The position numbers and the translations under genes were made by a program. Shown one piece after another: positions 38,102 through 47,297 of a stretch of DNA of 64,000 nt. The notes beneath the pieces are model-generated. The model was not told the DNA's origin. It was given only the letters and a program-made list of their open reading frames with translations, and ran no database searches. Position 1 is the first letter of the stretch. Every line of letters begins with the position of its first letter. Source of the DNA: Lentzea nigeriaca (lineage in GTDB: Bacteria > Actinomycetota > Actinomycetes > Mycobacteriales > Pseudonocardiaceae); assembly GCF_016907955.1 (NCBI RefSeq), contig NZ_JAFBCX010000004.1, positions 558,001 to 622,000 on the forward strand, given 5' to 3'.

Positions 38102-39355
38102 TCAGCCGGTCCAGAGACCCGCGACGAACTGCAGGTAGAACAGGGTCTGCACGGTCAGGCCGACGTACATGACCCCGTACACCACCGACTTCAACGCGGG
38201 AACCCGCTGCCCGAGCAGCACCAGCGCGAGGTAGATGCCGAAGCACGGCAGCAGGTAGCGGTGGACGGAGACCAGGTTCTGGTTCAGCGTCAGCATGACC
38301 ACCGACGCGAGGCCGTAGAGGCCGACCGGGACCAGGTCTCCGCGCCGCAGTGCCAGCAGGTACAGCGAGCACGCGATCAGCAGCATGAGACCGAACCACG
38401 GCACCACGTAGTTCGCGACCGACCAGCCCGCGAGCTCGAACCTGCCGGTGAAGATCTTGAAAACGACCTTGGTCTGCTCGTACAGCGTGGCGAAGATGTT
38501 CGGGCTGAACTTGTGGTACGCCCAGGCCGGTGCCTTCGAGTAGGCCTTCGTCATGCCCAGCGGGTCGTTCACCAGGATCTTCAGGTAGATCGCGAAGCCG
38601 ATGAACCCCACCGCGCTCAGCGGGAACCACAGCAGGTGCCACGACAGCAGGCCGCGGAACTTCCAGTCCTTGCTGCGCCAGAACTCCAGGAAGCACAGGC
38701 CCACGAACAGCACGGCCGTGATGCGCACACCGGTCAGCGGCATCAGGCACAGGCCCATGAAGACCCACTGCCTGCGCAACGCGAAGAGGTACGCCCAGAA
38801 GCCGAGCGCGATGAAGACCGACTCGCTGTAGAACGCGTGCAGGAAGTACGCCGACGGCAGGGTCAGCATCACCATGACGGCGATCCACGGCCCGCGCTCG
38901 CCGGCGAGGAAGTTGCGGGCGATCTTCAGCAGCGCCACCGCGCCCAGCCAGAGGGCGACCGTGTTGACGATGAAGCCGGCGACGAGCGTGCCGATCTTGC
39001 CGAAGAACGCCATCTTCACCAGCCACACGAACAGCGGGAAGACGGGGTAGAACGCCTGCGACGTCGGGATGTTCTGGTACGCCGTGCCCTCGACGATGCC
39101 GGTGAAGTTCTCGGCGTCCCAGCGGTGCGTGTGCGAGAGCAGCGTGTCGACGGTGCGCGACGACGGCGGCGTGCCCTCGAAGACCGGCATCAGCGGCTCG
39201 ATCAGGCGGCCGAGCACGGTCATGAAGACCTGCCAGGCGACCACCAGCAGGAGGACCTTCGCGAAGTCGCCCGTCAGCGCGGTCTTCCACCGGGGAGCCG
39301 GCCTCGGCGCCTCGTCGGCGACGACCTCCGGCTCGCGGATCGCGGTGTCAGTCAT
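38102..39355 (-). CDS. PIG-V-like membrane mannosyltransferase (GT-C)
   Basis: 417 residues, multi-pass. After a cytoplasmic start comes a first helix (FAKVLLLVVAWQVFMTVLG), then the catalytic loop RWDAENFTGIVEGTAYQ, in which WDxxxF/Y and a nearby acidic residue are typical of PIG-V/GT76-type transferases. AFYPVFPLFVWLVK is another family phrase. It transfers mannose (or another hexose) from a polyprenyl-phosphate donor on the outer face. It overlaps the GtrA gene by 8 bases, and the three-gene operon supplies donor and acceptor steps. Confidence 0.85.
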   Translation of the reverse strand: MTDTAIREPEVVADEAPRPAPRWKTALTGDFAKVLLLVVAWQVFMTVLGRLIEPLMPVFEGTPPSSRTVDTLLSHTHRWDAENFTGIVEGTAYQNIPTSQAFYPVFPLFVWLVKMAFFGKIGTLVAGFIVNTVALWLGAVALLKIARNFLAGERGPWIAVMVMLTLPSAYFLHAFYSESVFIALGFWAYLFALRRQWVFMGLCLMPLTGVRITAVLFVGLCFLEFWRSKDWKFRGLLSWHLLWFPLSAVGFIGFAIYLKILVNDPLGMTKAYSKAPAWAYHKFSPNIFATLYEQTKVVFKIFTGRFELAGWSVANYVVPWFGLMLLIACSLYLLALRRGDLVPVGLYGLASVVMLTLNQNLVSVHRYLLPCFGIYLALVLLGQRVPALKSVVYGVMYVGLTVQTLFYLQFVAGLWTG

Positions 39356-39782
39356 GAACGGGTTCCTTTACAGGCTCTTCGACCGGGCGGAACACGAGCC
39401 GGCTGTAGAGCACGTAGTTCCAGACGAGGGCGACGCAGATGCCCACGAACTTGGGTGCCGCGATGGCGAGCGTCTCCGGCAGGCCGGCGAACAGGTCCCT
39501 GGTCAGCACGATGACCAGCGGCTGGATCGCCCACAGTCCGATGCCCGTGACCAGCACGAACAGCAGCACCTGGCGAACCATGCCGCCGCCGGAGGCACGG
39601 AACGTGAAGCTGCGGTTGAGCGTGAAGCTCAGCGCCATGCCCATCGTGGTCGAGATGAGGTTCGCGATCACGAGCGGCGTGCCGAGCGCGAACAGCACCG
39701 TGTAGCCGACCAGGTCGACGAGGGTGTTGCCCACGCCGACCAGGCCGAAGCGCAGCTGCTGGGCGCTCAGCAGCTTCTTCAC
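39348..39782 (-). CDS. GtrA-family membrane protein
   Basis: 144 residues from the GTG at 39782, overlapping the upstream GT2 stop as GTGA. Four transmembrane helices; LRFGLVGVGNTLVDLVGYTV and LSFTLNRSFTFRASG are typical GtrA phrases. GtrA proteins are proposed to flip, or help flip, polyprenyl-phosphate-linked sugars. Its place between a GT2 that makes such a donor and a GT-C that uses it fits this. Confidence 0.92.
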   Translation of the reverse strand: MKKLLSAQQLRFGLVGVGNTLVDLVGYTVLFALGTPLVIANLISTTMGMALSFTLNRSFTFRASGGGMVRQVLLFVLVTGIGLWAIQPLVIVLTRDLFAGLPETLAIAAPKFVGICVALVWNYVLYSRLVFRPVEEPVKEPVHD

Positions 39783-40762
39783 GACGCGAGGGCCCTGGCG
39801 TCGTTCGGCACGTTCGTCCCCGTGCGCACCGACGCCACGCTGTAGAGCGGGCGGCCCTGCACCTCGGTGTAGATGCGGCCGACGTAGCTGCCGAGCACGC
39901 CGAGCATGATCAGCTGGATGCCGCCGAGGAAGAACACGGCGCTGGTGATGAACGCCCAACCGGGAACGGCGGTGTCCGGCAGGAACACCTTCACGCCGAC
40001 GACGTAGCAGATGCCGAGGAACGCGAGGAACGAGATGAAGTAGCCGACCTTCGAGATCAGCTTCAGCGGCGCGGCGGAGAAGCCGACGATGCCGTCCGCG
40101 GCGAACCGCAGCATCTTGCGCAGCGGGTAGCCGGTGACGCCCGCGTGGCGCTTGTCGCGGTCGAACTGCACGGCGGTCTGGCGGAAGCCGATGAAGCTCA
40201 CCAGGCCGCGCAGGAACCGGTTGTGCTCGCGGAACTTGCGCAGCTCCTCGACGACCTTGCGGTCGATGAGGCGGAAGTCGCCGGTGTTCTCCGGGATGTC
40301 GATCTCGGCGACCTTGCGCAGGAACCAGTAGAACGCCCGCGCGGTGGCCTTCTTGAACGCCGTGTCCTGGCGCGAGCGGCGCTGGGCGTAGACGACGTCG
40401 TAGCCCTGCTCCCACTTCTCGATCAGCTCGAGGCTCACCGAGGGCGGGTCCTGCATGTCGCTGTCCATGATCACCACGGCGTCGGCGTCCGCGAGGTCGA
40501 GACCCGCGGTCACGGCGAGCTGGTGGCCGAAGTTGCGCGAGAGGTCGATGACGGTGACCCGGTCGTCGGCGTCCGCGACGGCGTTGAGCAGCGCGAGCGA
40601 GTCGTCGCGGCTGCCGTCGTTGACGTAGATGAAGTTGACGCGGTACCGGTCCTCCAGCGGCTTCACGACCTCGGAAACCGTCTTGTGCAGCAGATCGATG
40701 TTCCCGGCCTCGTTGTAGATCGGGAACAGGTACGTGATCGTGCGCATGGGTTCAGCGCTCAC
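39779..40762 (-). CDS. GT2 polyprenyl-phosphate glycosyltransferase (DPMS/GtrB-like)
   Basis: 327 residues. The GTG at 40762 is preferred (GGAG 6 bases upstream). The GT-A domain begins ITYLFPIYNEAGNIDLLHKT; nucleotide-sugar binding includes YVNDGSRDDS and the metal-binding VVIMDSDMQDPP; the catalytic region has NTGDFRLIDRKV. Two C-terminal transmembrane helices anchor it (YFISFLAFLGICYVVGVKVF and FITSAVFFLGGIQLIMLGVL). It transfers a hexose from UDP or GDP to polyprenyl phosphate. First gene of the GT2-GtrA-PIG-V-like operon, separated from tsaD upstream by 36 bases. Confidence 0.92.
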   Translation of the reverse strand: MSAEPMRTITYLFPIYNEAGNIDLLHKTVSEVVKPLEDRYRVNFIYVNDGSRDDSLALLNAVADADDRVTVIDLSRNFGHQLAVTAGLDLADADAVVIMDSDMQDPPSVSLELIEKWEQGYDVVYAQRRSRQDTAFKKATARAFYWFLRKVAEIDIPENTGDFRLIDRKVVEELRKFREHNRFLRGLVSFIGFRQTAVQFDRDKRHAGVTGYPLRKMLRFAADGIVGFSAAPLKLISKVGYFISFLAFLGICYVVGVKVFLPDTAVPGWAFITSAVFFLGGIQLIMLGVLGSYVGRIYTEVQGRPLYSVASVRTGTNVPNDARALAS

Positions 40763-40798
40763 CGCTCACTCCAGTTTCAGGGCCGCCCAGGAATGGGG

Positions 40799-41866
40799 TC
40801 AGAGTATCTGCACCGTTCCGACCGGCAGACCGGGCGTCGTCGACAGGTCCATCGGGGACGGCTTGGCACCGGCCGCCACCAGGTGGGCGCCCAGAGCGGC
40901 GATCATGGCGCCGTTGTCGGTGCAGAGCCGGGGCCTCGGCACCCTCAGTTCGATACCGGCCTCGGCGCAGCGCTCGGCGGCCAGGCCGCTGAGGCGCGAG
41001 TTCGCCGCGACACCGCCGGAGATGACGAGCGTGTCGACCTTGAGGTCCTTCGCCGCGCGGATCGCCTTGGCGGTCAGCACGTCCGCGACCGCCTCCTGGA
41101 ACGACGCGGCGACGTCGGCCAGCGGGATCTCCTCGCCCGCGCGTTCCGCCCGCTCCACCCAGCGGGCGACGGAGGTCTTCAGGCCGGAGAACGAGAAGTC
41201 GTACTTCGCGTCGCGCGGGCCGGTGAGGCCACGCGGGAACGCGATCGCGCACCCGTTGCCCTGCTTGGCGAGCTTGTCGATGGGCGGGCCGCCGGGGTAG
41301 GGCAGGTCGAGCAGCCTCGCGACCTTGTCGTACGCCTCACCTGCGGCGTCGTCCACCGTCGAGCCGATCTCGGTGATCGAGTTCGCCAGGCCGCCCTCGA
41401 CCAGCAGCAGCTGGGAGTGGCCACCGGAGACCAGCAGCGCGAGGCAGCGGTTCGGCAGCGCGCCGTGCTGCAGCGTGTCCGCGGCCACGTGGCCGGCGAG
41501 GTGGTTGACGCCGTAGAGCGGCTTGCCGAGCGCGGCGGCGTAGGCCTTCGCGGCGGACACACCGACCAGCAGCGCACCGGCGAGGCCGGGCCCCGCGGTG
41601 ACGGCGATGGAGTGGATCTGGGCGAGCTCGACACCGGACGCGTCCAGGGCGCGGCGCATGGTCGGAACCATGGCCTCGAGGTGGGCGCGGGAGGCCACCT
41701 CCGGCACGACCCCGCCGAAGCGGGCGTGCTCCTCGACGCTCGAGGCGACCTCGTCGGCGAGCAGTTCGAGCGAGCCGTCCTGGCCGAGGCGGACGATGCC
41801 GACGCCCGTCTCGTCGCACGAGCTCTCGATGCCGAGAATCAACCGGCCACTCTTGTCACTGGTCAC
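40799..41866 (-). CDS. tsaD: tRNA t6A threonylcarbamoyltransferase subunit TsaD
   Basis: 355 residues from the GTG at 41866 ([20 protein letters not shown]). Motifs: [16 protein letters not shown], the metal-binding HLAGH in [10 protein letters not shown], the ATP-site [12 protein letters not shown] and the C-terminal [14 protein letters not shown]. With TsaB and TsaE it installs t6A at position 37 of ANN-decoding tRNAs. It overlaps the end of rimI by 11 bases. Confidence 0.97.
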   Translation of the reverse strand: MTSDKSGRLILGIESSCDETGVGIVRLGQDGSLELLADEVASSVEEHARFGGVVPEVASRAHLEAMVPTMRRALDASGVELAQIHSIAVTAGPGLAGALLVGVSAAKAYAAALGKPLYGVNHLAGHVAADTLQHGALPNRCLALLVSGGHSQLLLVEGGLANSITEIGSTVDDAAGEAYDKVARLLDLPYPGGPPIDKLAKQGNGCAIAFPRGLTGPRDAKYDFSFSGLKTSVARWVERAERAGEEIPLADVAASFQEAVADVLTAKAIRAAKDLKVDTLVISGGVAANSRLSGLAAERCAEAGIELRVPRPRLCTDNGAMIAALGAHLVAAGAKPSPMDLSTTPGLPVGTVQIL

Positions 41867-42317
41867 TTTGAGCTGGCCTTCCCATCGTGTACGCGTCGGC
41901 ACCCGACGGCTGGTAGTAGCGGCGGCGCACGCCGAGGTGCTCGAAGCCGTGCGCCAGGTACAGGGCGATCGCGGGTTCGTTGTCCGTGCGGACCTCGAGA
42001 TAGACCGGAACGTTGATTTCGTCGACCCGAGCCAACAGGTTGAGGAGCAACTGTTTTCCGACGCCCCTGCCCTGCCAGTGCTTGATCACCGCGATCGTGT
42101 GCACGCTGGCCTCGTACTCGCTCGCGGCAAGCCCCGCGTACCCGATGAGCTCGTCGTCCGCGTACGCACCGACGTAGTAGTTGCCGTTGTCGAGCTCGCT
42201 GTGGAACGCGTTCTCGCTCCACGGGTCGTCGCCGGGGAACAGCTCCAGCTCGATCTCGTGGCACCTGGGCACGTCGGCGTGCCGCAGCGGCGCGAGCGTG
42301 ACCGTGCCGGTGGTCAT
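41856..42317 (-). CDS. rimI: Ribosomal protein S18-alanine N-acetyltransferase RimI
   Basis: 153 residues, GNAT fold. The acetyl-CoA loop is [16 protein letters not shown] (R/QxxGxG/A), and the C-terminal part has [20 protein letters not shown]. Start [16 protein letters not shown]. Overlaps tsaB by 4 bases. Its place between tsaB and tsaD is standard in actinobacteria. The precise acetylation target here may be S18 or other N-termini. Confidence 0.93.
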   Translation of the reverse strand: MTTGTVTLAPLRHADVPRCHEIELELFPGDDPWSENAFHSELDNGNYYVGAYADDELIGYAGLAASEYEASVHTIAVIKHWQGRGVGKQLLLNLLARVDEINVPVYLEVRTDNEPAIALYLAHGFEHLGVRRRYYQPSGADAYTMGRPAQSDQ

Positions 42318-42994
42318 GCCCTGGTCACCCGCTTGCGCCCGGTGGGCTCGACCGCGTCGGGCCTGCGCAGGTAGAGCGGCGTGAGCGCGGCGGGGCGGGC
42401 CTTCGCGAGCACCTCGGCGGCCGCGGCGGCGACCAGACCCTCCGGCGTCGGGTGCTTCGCTTGGAGCAGCTCCAAGCCGAGGATCTCGCGGTAGATCTCC
42501 GCGCCCTCACCGGTGGCGTGGTGCACGCCCAGCTTCGGCAGCTTCTCGGCGAGGTCCTGCGGCCGTTCGACGTGCGGGCCGTCGGTGCGGCGCCCGGCGG
42601 CGTCGTAGGCGGCCCAGTAGACCTCCTTGCGCCGCGCGTCGGTCGCGACGAGCAGCGGGCGGCCGCTGGCAGCGTCCTTGGCGATCGCGTCCGTGGTGGC
42701 GACCGGGTAGACCGGGCGGTTGAGCGCCTGGCCGAGCGCCGCGGCGGTGGCGAGACCGACCCGCAGGCCGGTGAAGGGGCCTGGACCTGTGCCGACGACG
42801 ATGGCGTCGAGGTCGGCGTACGTCTTGCCCGCCTCTGCGAGCGAGTCGCTGATATGCGGGGTGAGCAGCTCGCCGTGCGCCTTGGCGTTGAGCGTCACCC
42901 GCTTCGCGAGCAGGCGCGGCGGGGAGTCGGGCGCGAGTTCGACCACACCGGCGGTGACTGCGGGGGTGGCCGTGTCGACGGCGAGCACTAGCAC
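42314..42994 (-). CDS. tsaB: t6A biosynthesis subunit TsaB
   Basis: 226 residues. It begins MLVLAVDTATPAVTAGVVEL, an actin-like ATPase fold lacking the full TsaD metal site; VVGTGPGPFTGLRVGLATA is the TsaB signature. It forms a heterodimer with TsaD. The sequence after about residue 130 is less conserved, as usual. It is the first gene of tsaB-rimI-tsaD and is divergent from matB, 74 bases away. Confidence 0.95.
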   Translation of the reverse strand: MLVLAVDTATPAVTAGVVELAPDSPPRLLAKRVTLNAKAHGELLTPHISDSLAEAGKTYADLDAIVVGTGPGPFTGLRVGLATAAALGQALNRPVYPVATTDAIAKDAASGRPLLVATDARRKEVYWAAYDAAGRRTDGPHVERPQDLAEKLPKLGVHHATGEGAEIYREILGLELLQAKHPTPEGLVAAAAAEVLAKARPAALTPLYLRRPDAVEPTGRKRVTRA

Positions 42995-43068
42995 GATTGT
43001 CCAGAGTAGTACGTGGTCGAAGCCACACTTCCGATGCGCCCTCCAGCCAGGTCTATCAGGCTTGATCC

Positions 43069-44418
43069 ATGTTCGCTGACCCGAGTGACCGCGAAGCCCT
43101 CCGCTTCGGAGAGAAGTCCCTGACCTACGCCGAGCTGCACCGGGCGGCGGGCACTTTGGCCGAACGGTTGCGAGGCCACACGCGCGTCGCTGCCTGGGCG
43201 ACGTCCACTTTGGAGACCTGTGTCTCGGTGGTCGCCGGACTGCTCGCGGGCGTCGCGATCGTGCCGCTCAACCCCAAGATCGGCGAGCGCGAGCTCGAGC
43301 ACATCCTCGGCGACAGCAAGCCTGACCTGGTGCTGCGCGACGAACCGATCGTGTTCGGCACGCCGGGCGCGTTCCCCGAGCCCGGCCCCGAGACGCCCGC
43401 ACTGATCATCTACACCTCGGGCACGACCGGTCCGCCCAAGGGTGTGGTGCTGCCCCGCCGGGCGCTGACGTCGAACATCGACTCGCTCGCCGCCGCGTGG
43501 CAGTGGACCGGCGACGACGTGCTGGTGCACGGGCTGCCGCTGTTCCACGTGCACGGGCTGGGCATCGGCGTCCTCGGTGTGCTGCGGCTCGGCGGTTCCG
43601 TGCGGCACGTGAAGTTCTCACCCGCCGCCATCGGCCACGAGCTGGCGACCGGCGCCACGATGATGTTCGGCGTCCCGACGATGTACCACCGCATCGCCGA
43701 GGCGGTGGAGCAGGATCCCGCGCTGGCCGACCAGTTCCGGCGAGCACGCCTGCTGGTCTCCGGGTCGGCGGCGTTGCCGGCGAGCGACCACGAGCGGATC
43801 GCCAAGGCCACCGGACAGGGCATCGTCGAGCGGTACGGCATGAGCGAGACGCTGATGAACGTCAGCGTGCGGTTCGACGGCGACCGCAGGCCCGGCGCGG
43901 TCGGGCTGCCGGTCGACGGCGTCGACGTGCGGGTGGTCGACGAGCAGGGCCAGGACGTCGGCATCGGCGCCATCGGCGAGATCGAGGTGCGCGGGCCGAA
44001 CCTGTTCCTCGAGTACCTGAACCGGCCGGACGCGACGGAAGCAGCGTTCCGGGACGGCTGGTTCAAGACCGGTGACATGGCCGTGCGCGATCCCGACGGG
44101 TACATCCGCATCGTCGGCCGTAGGGCCACCGACCTCATCAAGAGCGGCGGCTACAAGATCGGCGCGGGCGAGATCGAGAACGCCCTGCTGGAGCACCCGG
44201 CGGTGGCCGAGGTGGCGGTGACGGGCGAGCCGGACGACGACCTCGGCGAGCGGATCGTGGCCTGGGTGGTACCGGCGGGCGAAGCGCCGGAGCCGACCGT
44301 TCTAGCCGACCACGTCGCGAAGTTGCTGTCGCCGCACAAGAGGCCGCGGGTCGTGCGTTATCTGGAAGCCTTGCCGCGCAACGAGATGGGCAAGGTGCTC
44401 AAGCGGGAACTGTCCTGA
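43069..44418 (+). CDS. matB: Malonyl/methylmalonyl-CoA synthetase MatB
   Basis: 449 residues, ANL superfamily. The sequence follows Streptomyces MatB closely from memory: LRFGEKSLTYAELHRAAGTL at the start, WQWTGDDVLVHGLPLFHVHG, the P-loop IIYTSGTTGPPKGVVLPRRA, VERYGMSETLMN, and the catalytic Lys near the end (RNEMGKVLKREL). RIVGRRATDLIKSGGYKIG is the hinge motif. It ligates malonate or methylmalonate to CoA, supplying extender units for fatty-acid or polyketide synthesis. It sits alone on the plus strand between tsaB and tsaE. Confidence 0.93.
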   Translation: MFADPSDREALRFGEKSLTYAELHRAAGTLAERLRGHTRVAAWATSTLETCVSVVAGLLAGVAIVPLNPKIGERELEHILGDSKPDLVLRDEPIVFGTPGAFPEPGPETPALIIYTSGTTGPPKGVVLPRRALTSNIDSLAAAWQWTGDDVLVHGLPLFHVHGLGIGVLGVLRLGGSVRHVKFSPAAIGHELATGATMMFGVPTMYHRIAEAVEQDPALADQFRRARLLVSGSAALPASDHERIAKATGQGIVERYGMSETLMNVSVRFDGDRRPGAVGLPVDGVDVRVVDEQGQDVGIGAIGEIEVRGPNLFLEYLNRPDATEAAFRDGWFKTGDMAVRDPDGYIRIVGRRATDLIKSGGYKIGAGEIENALLEHPAVAEVAVTGEPDDDLGERIVAWVVPAGEAPEPTVLADHVAKLLSPHKRPRVVRYLEALPRNEMGKVLKRELS

Positions 44419-44504
44419 GAGGACGGTCGTGGATCAGCCGGTCGAGTTGTCGTTGCGTGCGGCTTGGCCGGGCGCGTGCCCCCTCGTGCAGCGGCGAGAA
44501 CGCG

Positions 44505-44981
44505 TCACACAGGCAGGGTACGAGCTGTCCACTCGCCGTGCGGGATGAGCTGAGCTGTCCGAATGTCGTCGATTCCGCGCTCCAGCCGAATGAGGAGATG
44601 ATCTTCGCTCAGGCGTTCCGCCATGCCCTCGCCCCACTCGACGGCCACGACGGCGTCGACCAGATCCGTGTCCAGATCAAGATCGTCCAACTCGTCCAGG
44701 TGGCCCCCGAGCCGGTACGCGTCGACGTGCACGAGCGGCACGCCGCGGCCGCCCTCCGCCGGCTCGTGCACGCGGGCGATGACGAACGTCGGCGACGACA
44801 CCCTGCCCTGCACGCCGAGGCCGCGCGCCAGTCCGCGCACCAGTGCCGTCTTGCCCGCACCCAACGGCCCCGCGAGCAGCAGCAGGTCGCCCGCCCGCAC
44901 GACCTCACCCAGCCTGCGGCCGAACTCCTCGGTGTCCTCCACCAGGGGCAGTTCGACGGTCTTCACGCTCGGCGCCACCAC
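44505..44981 (-). CDS. tsaE: t6A biosynthesis ATPase TsaE
   Basis: 158 residues. P-loop LLLAGPLGAGKTALVRGLA; Walker-B-like HVDAYRLGG; VSSPTFVIARVHEP and VVAVEWGEGMAERL are TsaE signatures. It regulates the TsaBD complex. It overlaps the hydrolase gene by 19 bases, so it belongs to the alr-hydrolase-tsaE operon and is separated from tsaB by the plus-strand matB. Confidence 0.96.
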   Translation of the reverse strand: MVAPSVKTVELPLVEDTEEFGRRLGEVVRAGDLLLLAGPLGAGKTALVRGLARGLGVQGRVSSPTFVIARVHEPAEGGRGVPLVHVDAYRLGGHLDELDDLDLDTDLVDAVVAVEWGEGMAERLSEDHLLIRLERGIDDIRTAQLIPHGEWTARTLPV

Positions 44982-46060
44982 TTCTTCCGACTCTCTCCGC
45001 GATCGGCCGCGCAGCGTTCGACGAGCGCGACCAGGTGGTCGTTGACGAGGTCAGCCTGCTCCATCATCACCATGTGCCCGGCACCGGGGGCCCGGACGAG
45101 CGTGGCGTGCGGCATCTCCTCCGCCATCCGCTCGGCGTGCGAGAAGGGCGTGAGCTTGTCCGTGTCGCCGCTCACGATGAGCACCTCGCAGTGCCGCAGC
45201 CCCGCGAGCGCCTTGTAGCGGTCGTGCGTGCCGAGGGTCTCCAGGAACTCGGTGAGCACCTTCACCGTCGTCCCGTTGATCATCTGCTCCATGAGGTCCA
45301 CAATGGACGGTGCGACCTTGCGGTCACCGAACGCCAACGCGCGAATTCCGCTCCACGTCAGTGTTTTCGCGCCTTTACGAACAAACTCGACCAGACCGGG
45401 CTGCACACCGGCGAGCCGGCCGATGCCGAGCGTCACGGGGTTGTACCGCGACAGCACCGACTTCGGCAGCCCAGCACCGCCCACCGCCCCGGCGGCCGTG
45501 CCGATCAACGCGACACCGCGCACCCGTTCGGCGAAGAGCTCCGGCTGCTTCTCGGCCAGCGCCATGATCGTCATGCCGCCCATCGAGTGGCCGACGAGCA
45601 CGAGCGGTCCGTCCGGCACGACCGAGCGGATCACCGCGTCGAGGTCGTGGGCGAGCTGCTCGATTGTGCTGGCCTCCGGCGCCGACCGCCCGGACCGGCC
45701 GTGGCTACGCTGGTCGTAGAGCACTTGGTGGACCCGCGGGTCGATCAGTTCCTGCAGGTCGCGGCGCTGGAAGTGCCAGCAGCGGCGGTCCAGCGCGAAG
45801 CCGTGGACCAGCACGACGGTGATGTCCGGTTCGAGCCCGTCACCGGGGTCGACCTCCTCGACGGAGATCGGCACGCCGTCGTCCGCGGCCACCGTCGACT
45901 CACGATCGGGCCGGAGCTGCCCTAACGGCTCGTCGGCGAGACTGTCGGTGGCCTTCTTGCGCTCGTGCGACACCTTCGCGGTCTGCGCCACGGCAGCACC
46001 CGCGACCGCGGCACCCAGCGCACCGCTGACCCACCCGACGACCTTCCACACCGGCTTCAC
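44963..46060 (-). CDS. Alpha/beta-fold hydrolase, membrane-anchored
   Basis: 365 residues from the GTG at 46060, overlapping alr as GTGA. The N-terminal hydrophobic stretch (VVGWVSGALGAAVAGAAVAQ) may anchor it. Fold motifs: TVVLVHGFALDRRCWHFQ (oxyanion HG), LYDQRSHGRSG, the nucleophile elbow VLVGHSMGGMTIMALA (Ser), VSGDTDKLTPF (Asp) and GAGHMVMMEQ (His). The catalytic triad is complete. The position between alr and tsaE is conserved in actinobacteria, as I recall. The substrate is unknown; lipid esters are plausible given the anchor. Confidence 0.9.
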   Translation of the reverse strand: MKPVWKVVGWVSGALGAAVAGAAVAQTAKVSHERKKATDSLADEPLGQLRPDRESTVAADDGVPISVEEVDPGDGLEPDITVVLVHGFALDRRCWHFQRRDLQELIDPRVHQVLYDQRSHGRSGRSAPEASTIEQLAHDLDAVIRSVVPDGPLVLVGHSMGGMTIMALAEKQPELFAERVRGVALIGTAAGAVGGAGLPKSVLSRYNPVTLGIGRLAGVQPGLVEFVRKGAKTLTWSGIRALAFGDRKVAPSIVDLMEQMINGTTVKVLTEFLETLGTHDRYKALAGLRHCEVLIVSGDTDKLTPFSHAERMAEEMPHATLVRAPGAGHMVMMEQADLVNDHLVALVERCAADRGESRKKWWRRA

Positions 46061-47142
46061 GTGTAGATCCTCCGCACCCGCGGCCGGTACATCCCGCAGA
46101 CGATCTCGTAGTCGATCGTGCCGGTCAGCTCTGCCCACTCCGTCGCCGTCGGCTCGCCCCGGCGCCCGTCGCCGAACAGGACAACCTCCGCGCCCTCGCC
46201 GACCTCGTCGTTCCCGCAGTCCACGACGATCTGGTCCATGCAGACACGCCCGACCACCGGACGGCGCCTGCCCGCCAGGAGCACCTCCATCCGGCCGGAG
46301 AGCGCCCTCGGGACACCGTCCGCATACCCGGCCGGCACCAGCGCCAGCGTCGTGTCCTGCTGCGCGGTCCATGTCATCCCGTAGGAGACCGACTCCCCGG
46401 CGGGGATACGTTTCGTGAGTGCCACGTGCGACCGGAAGCTCATCACCGGACGCAGGTCGTGGTCGGTCGGCACGGGGTTCAGCCCGTAGATCGCGATGCC
46501 GGGCCGCACCAGGTCGAAGTGCAGGTCGGGCCTCGTCAGCAGGGCCGCCGAGTTCGCGAGGTGCCGCTTCGGGTCGAGCCCGTGCGCCTTGGCGACCTCG
46601 TAGGCGTCGTCGAACCTCTTGGCCTGCAGGTCGACCGACGGGTGGCCGATCTCGTCAGCGCACGCGAGGTGCGACCAGATGGCGACGACCTCGTGCTTCT
46701 TCGCGGCCTCGACGAGCTGCGGCCAGTCGTGCGGCTGGCAGCCGTTGCGGCTCAGGCCGGTGTCGATCTTCAGGTGGATCCTCGGCCTGGCGTCGGCCTC
46801 CTCCGCGGCCTGCTCGACGCGGCGCAGGTCTTCGAGGGAGGAAACCGACATGTCGACATCGGCCGCGACGCCGGCGGCCAGGTCCTCGTCCGGGGCGTCG
46901 AGCCAGGCCAGGATCGGTGCCCGGATGCCTGCCGCCCTGAGCGCGAGGGCTTCCTGCGTGGAGCAGGAGCCGAGCCAGGTCGCGCCCGCTTCGAGCGCGG
47001 CGCGGGCGACCTCCACCGCGCCGTGGCCGTAGCCGTCCGCCTTGACGACAGCCATCGTGTCGGCGTTGGGGGCAAGGCTCACGAGCAGTGCGACGTTGTG
47101 CCGCAACGCACCGAGGTCGACAACCACTTCTGAACGGGCCAT
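46057..47142 (-). CDS. alr: Alanine racemase
   Basis: 361 residues. The PLP Lys is in MAVVKADGYGHGAVEVA, the catalytic Tyr in SVSYGMTWTA, and VGRVCMDQIVVD carries another family motif. It produces D-alanine for peptidoglycan. Start ATG MARSEVVVDL. It leads the alr-hydrolase-tsaE operon, and nnr lies 155 bases upstream on the same strand. A GC-rich dyad (about 47213-47240) in that gap may separate the transcripts. Confidence 0.97.
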   Translation of the reverse strand: MARSEVVVDLGALRHNVALLVSLAPNADTMAVVKADGYGHGAVEVARAALEAGATWLGSCSTQEALALRAAGIRAPILAWLDAPDEDLAAGVAADVDMSVSSLEDLRRVEQAAEEADARPRIHLKIDTGLSRNGCQPHDWPQLVEAAKKHEVVAIWSHLACADEIGHPSVDLQAKRFDDAYEVAKAHGLDPKRHLANSAALLTRPDLHFDLVRPGIAIYGLNPVPTDHDLRPVMSFRSHVALTKRIPAGESVSYGMTWTAQQDTTLALVPAGYADGVPRALSGRMEVLLAGRRRPVVGRVCMDQIVVDCGNDEVGEGAEVVLFGDGRRGEPTATEWAELTGTIDYEIVCGMYRPRVRRIYT

Positions 47143-47212
47143 AACCCGTTCATCGTGCCATGACAGGCGCGAACAGGGACTATGGCGCAACTCGCAGGTA
47201 TAGCCCGCGCTC

Positions 47213-47240
47213 ACGCAGGGGTCCCCTCCAGGGGGTCCCC
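47213..47240 (-). terminator. GC-rich dyad downstream of nnr
   Basis: Around AGGGGTCCCCTCCAGGGGGT there are nested complementary runs of G and C with almost no loop, about 60 bases past the nnr stop. It could end the nnr transcript, but no U-tract is present. Confidence 0.4.
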
Positions 47241-47297
47241 TGATTTCATTCTCCCAGGCAGCACCGACAAGATCGGGAAGCTCGGCAAAGGTGCAGC

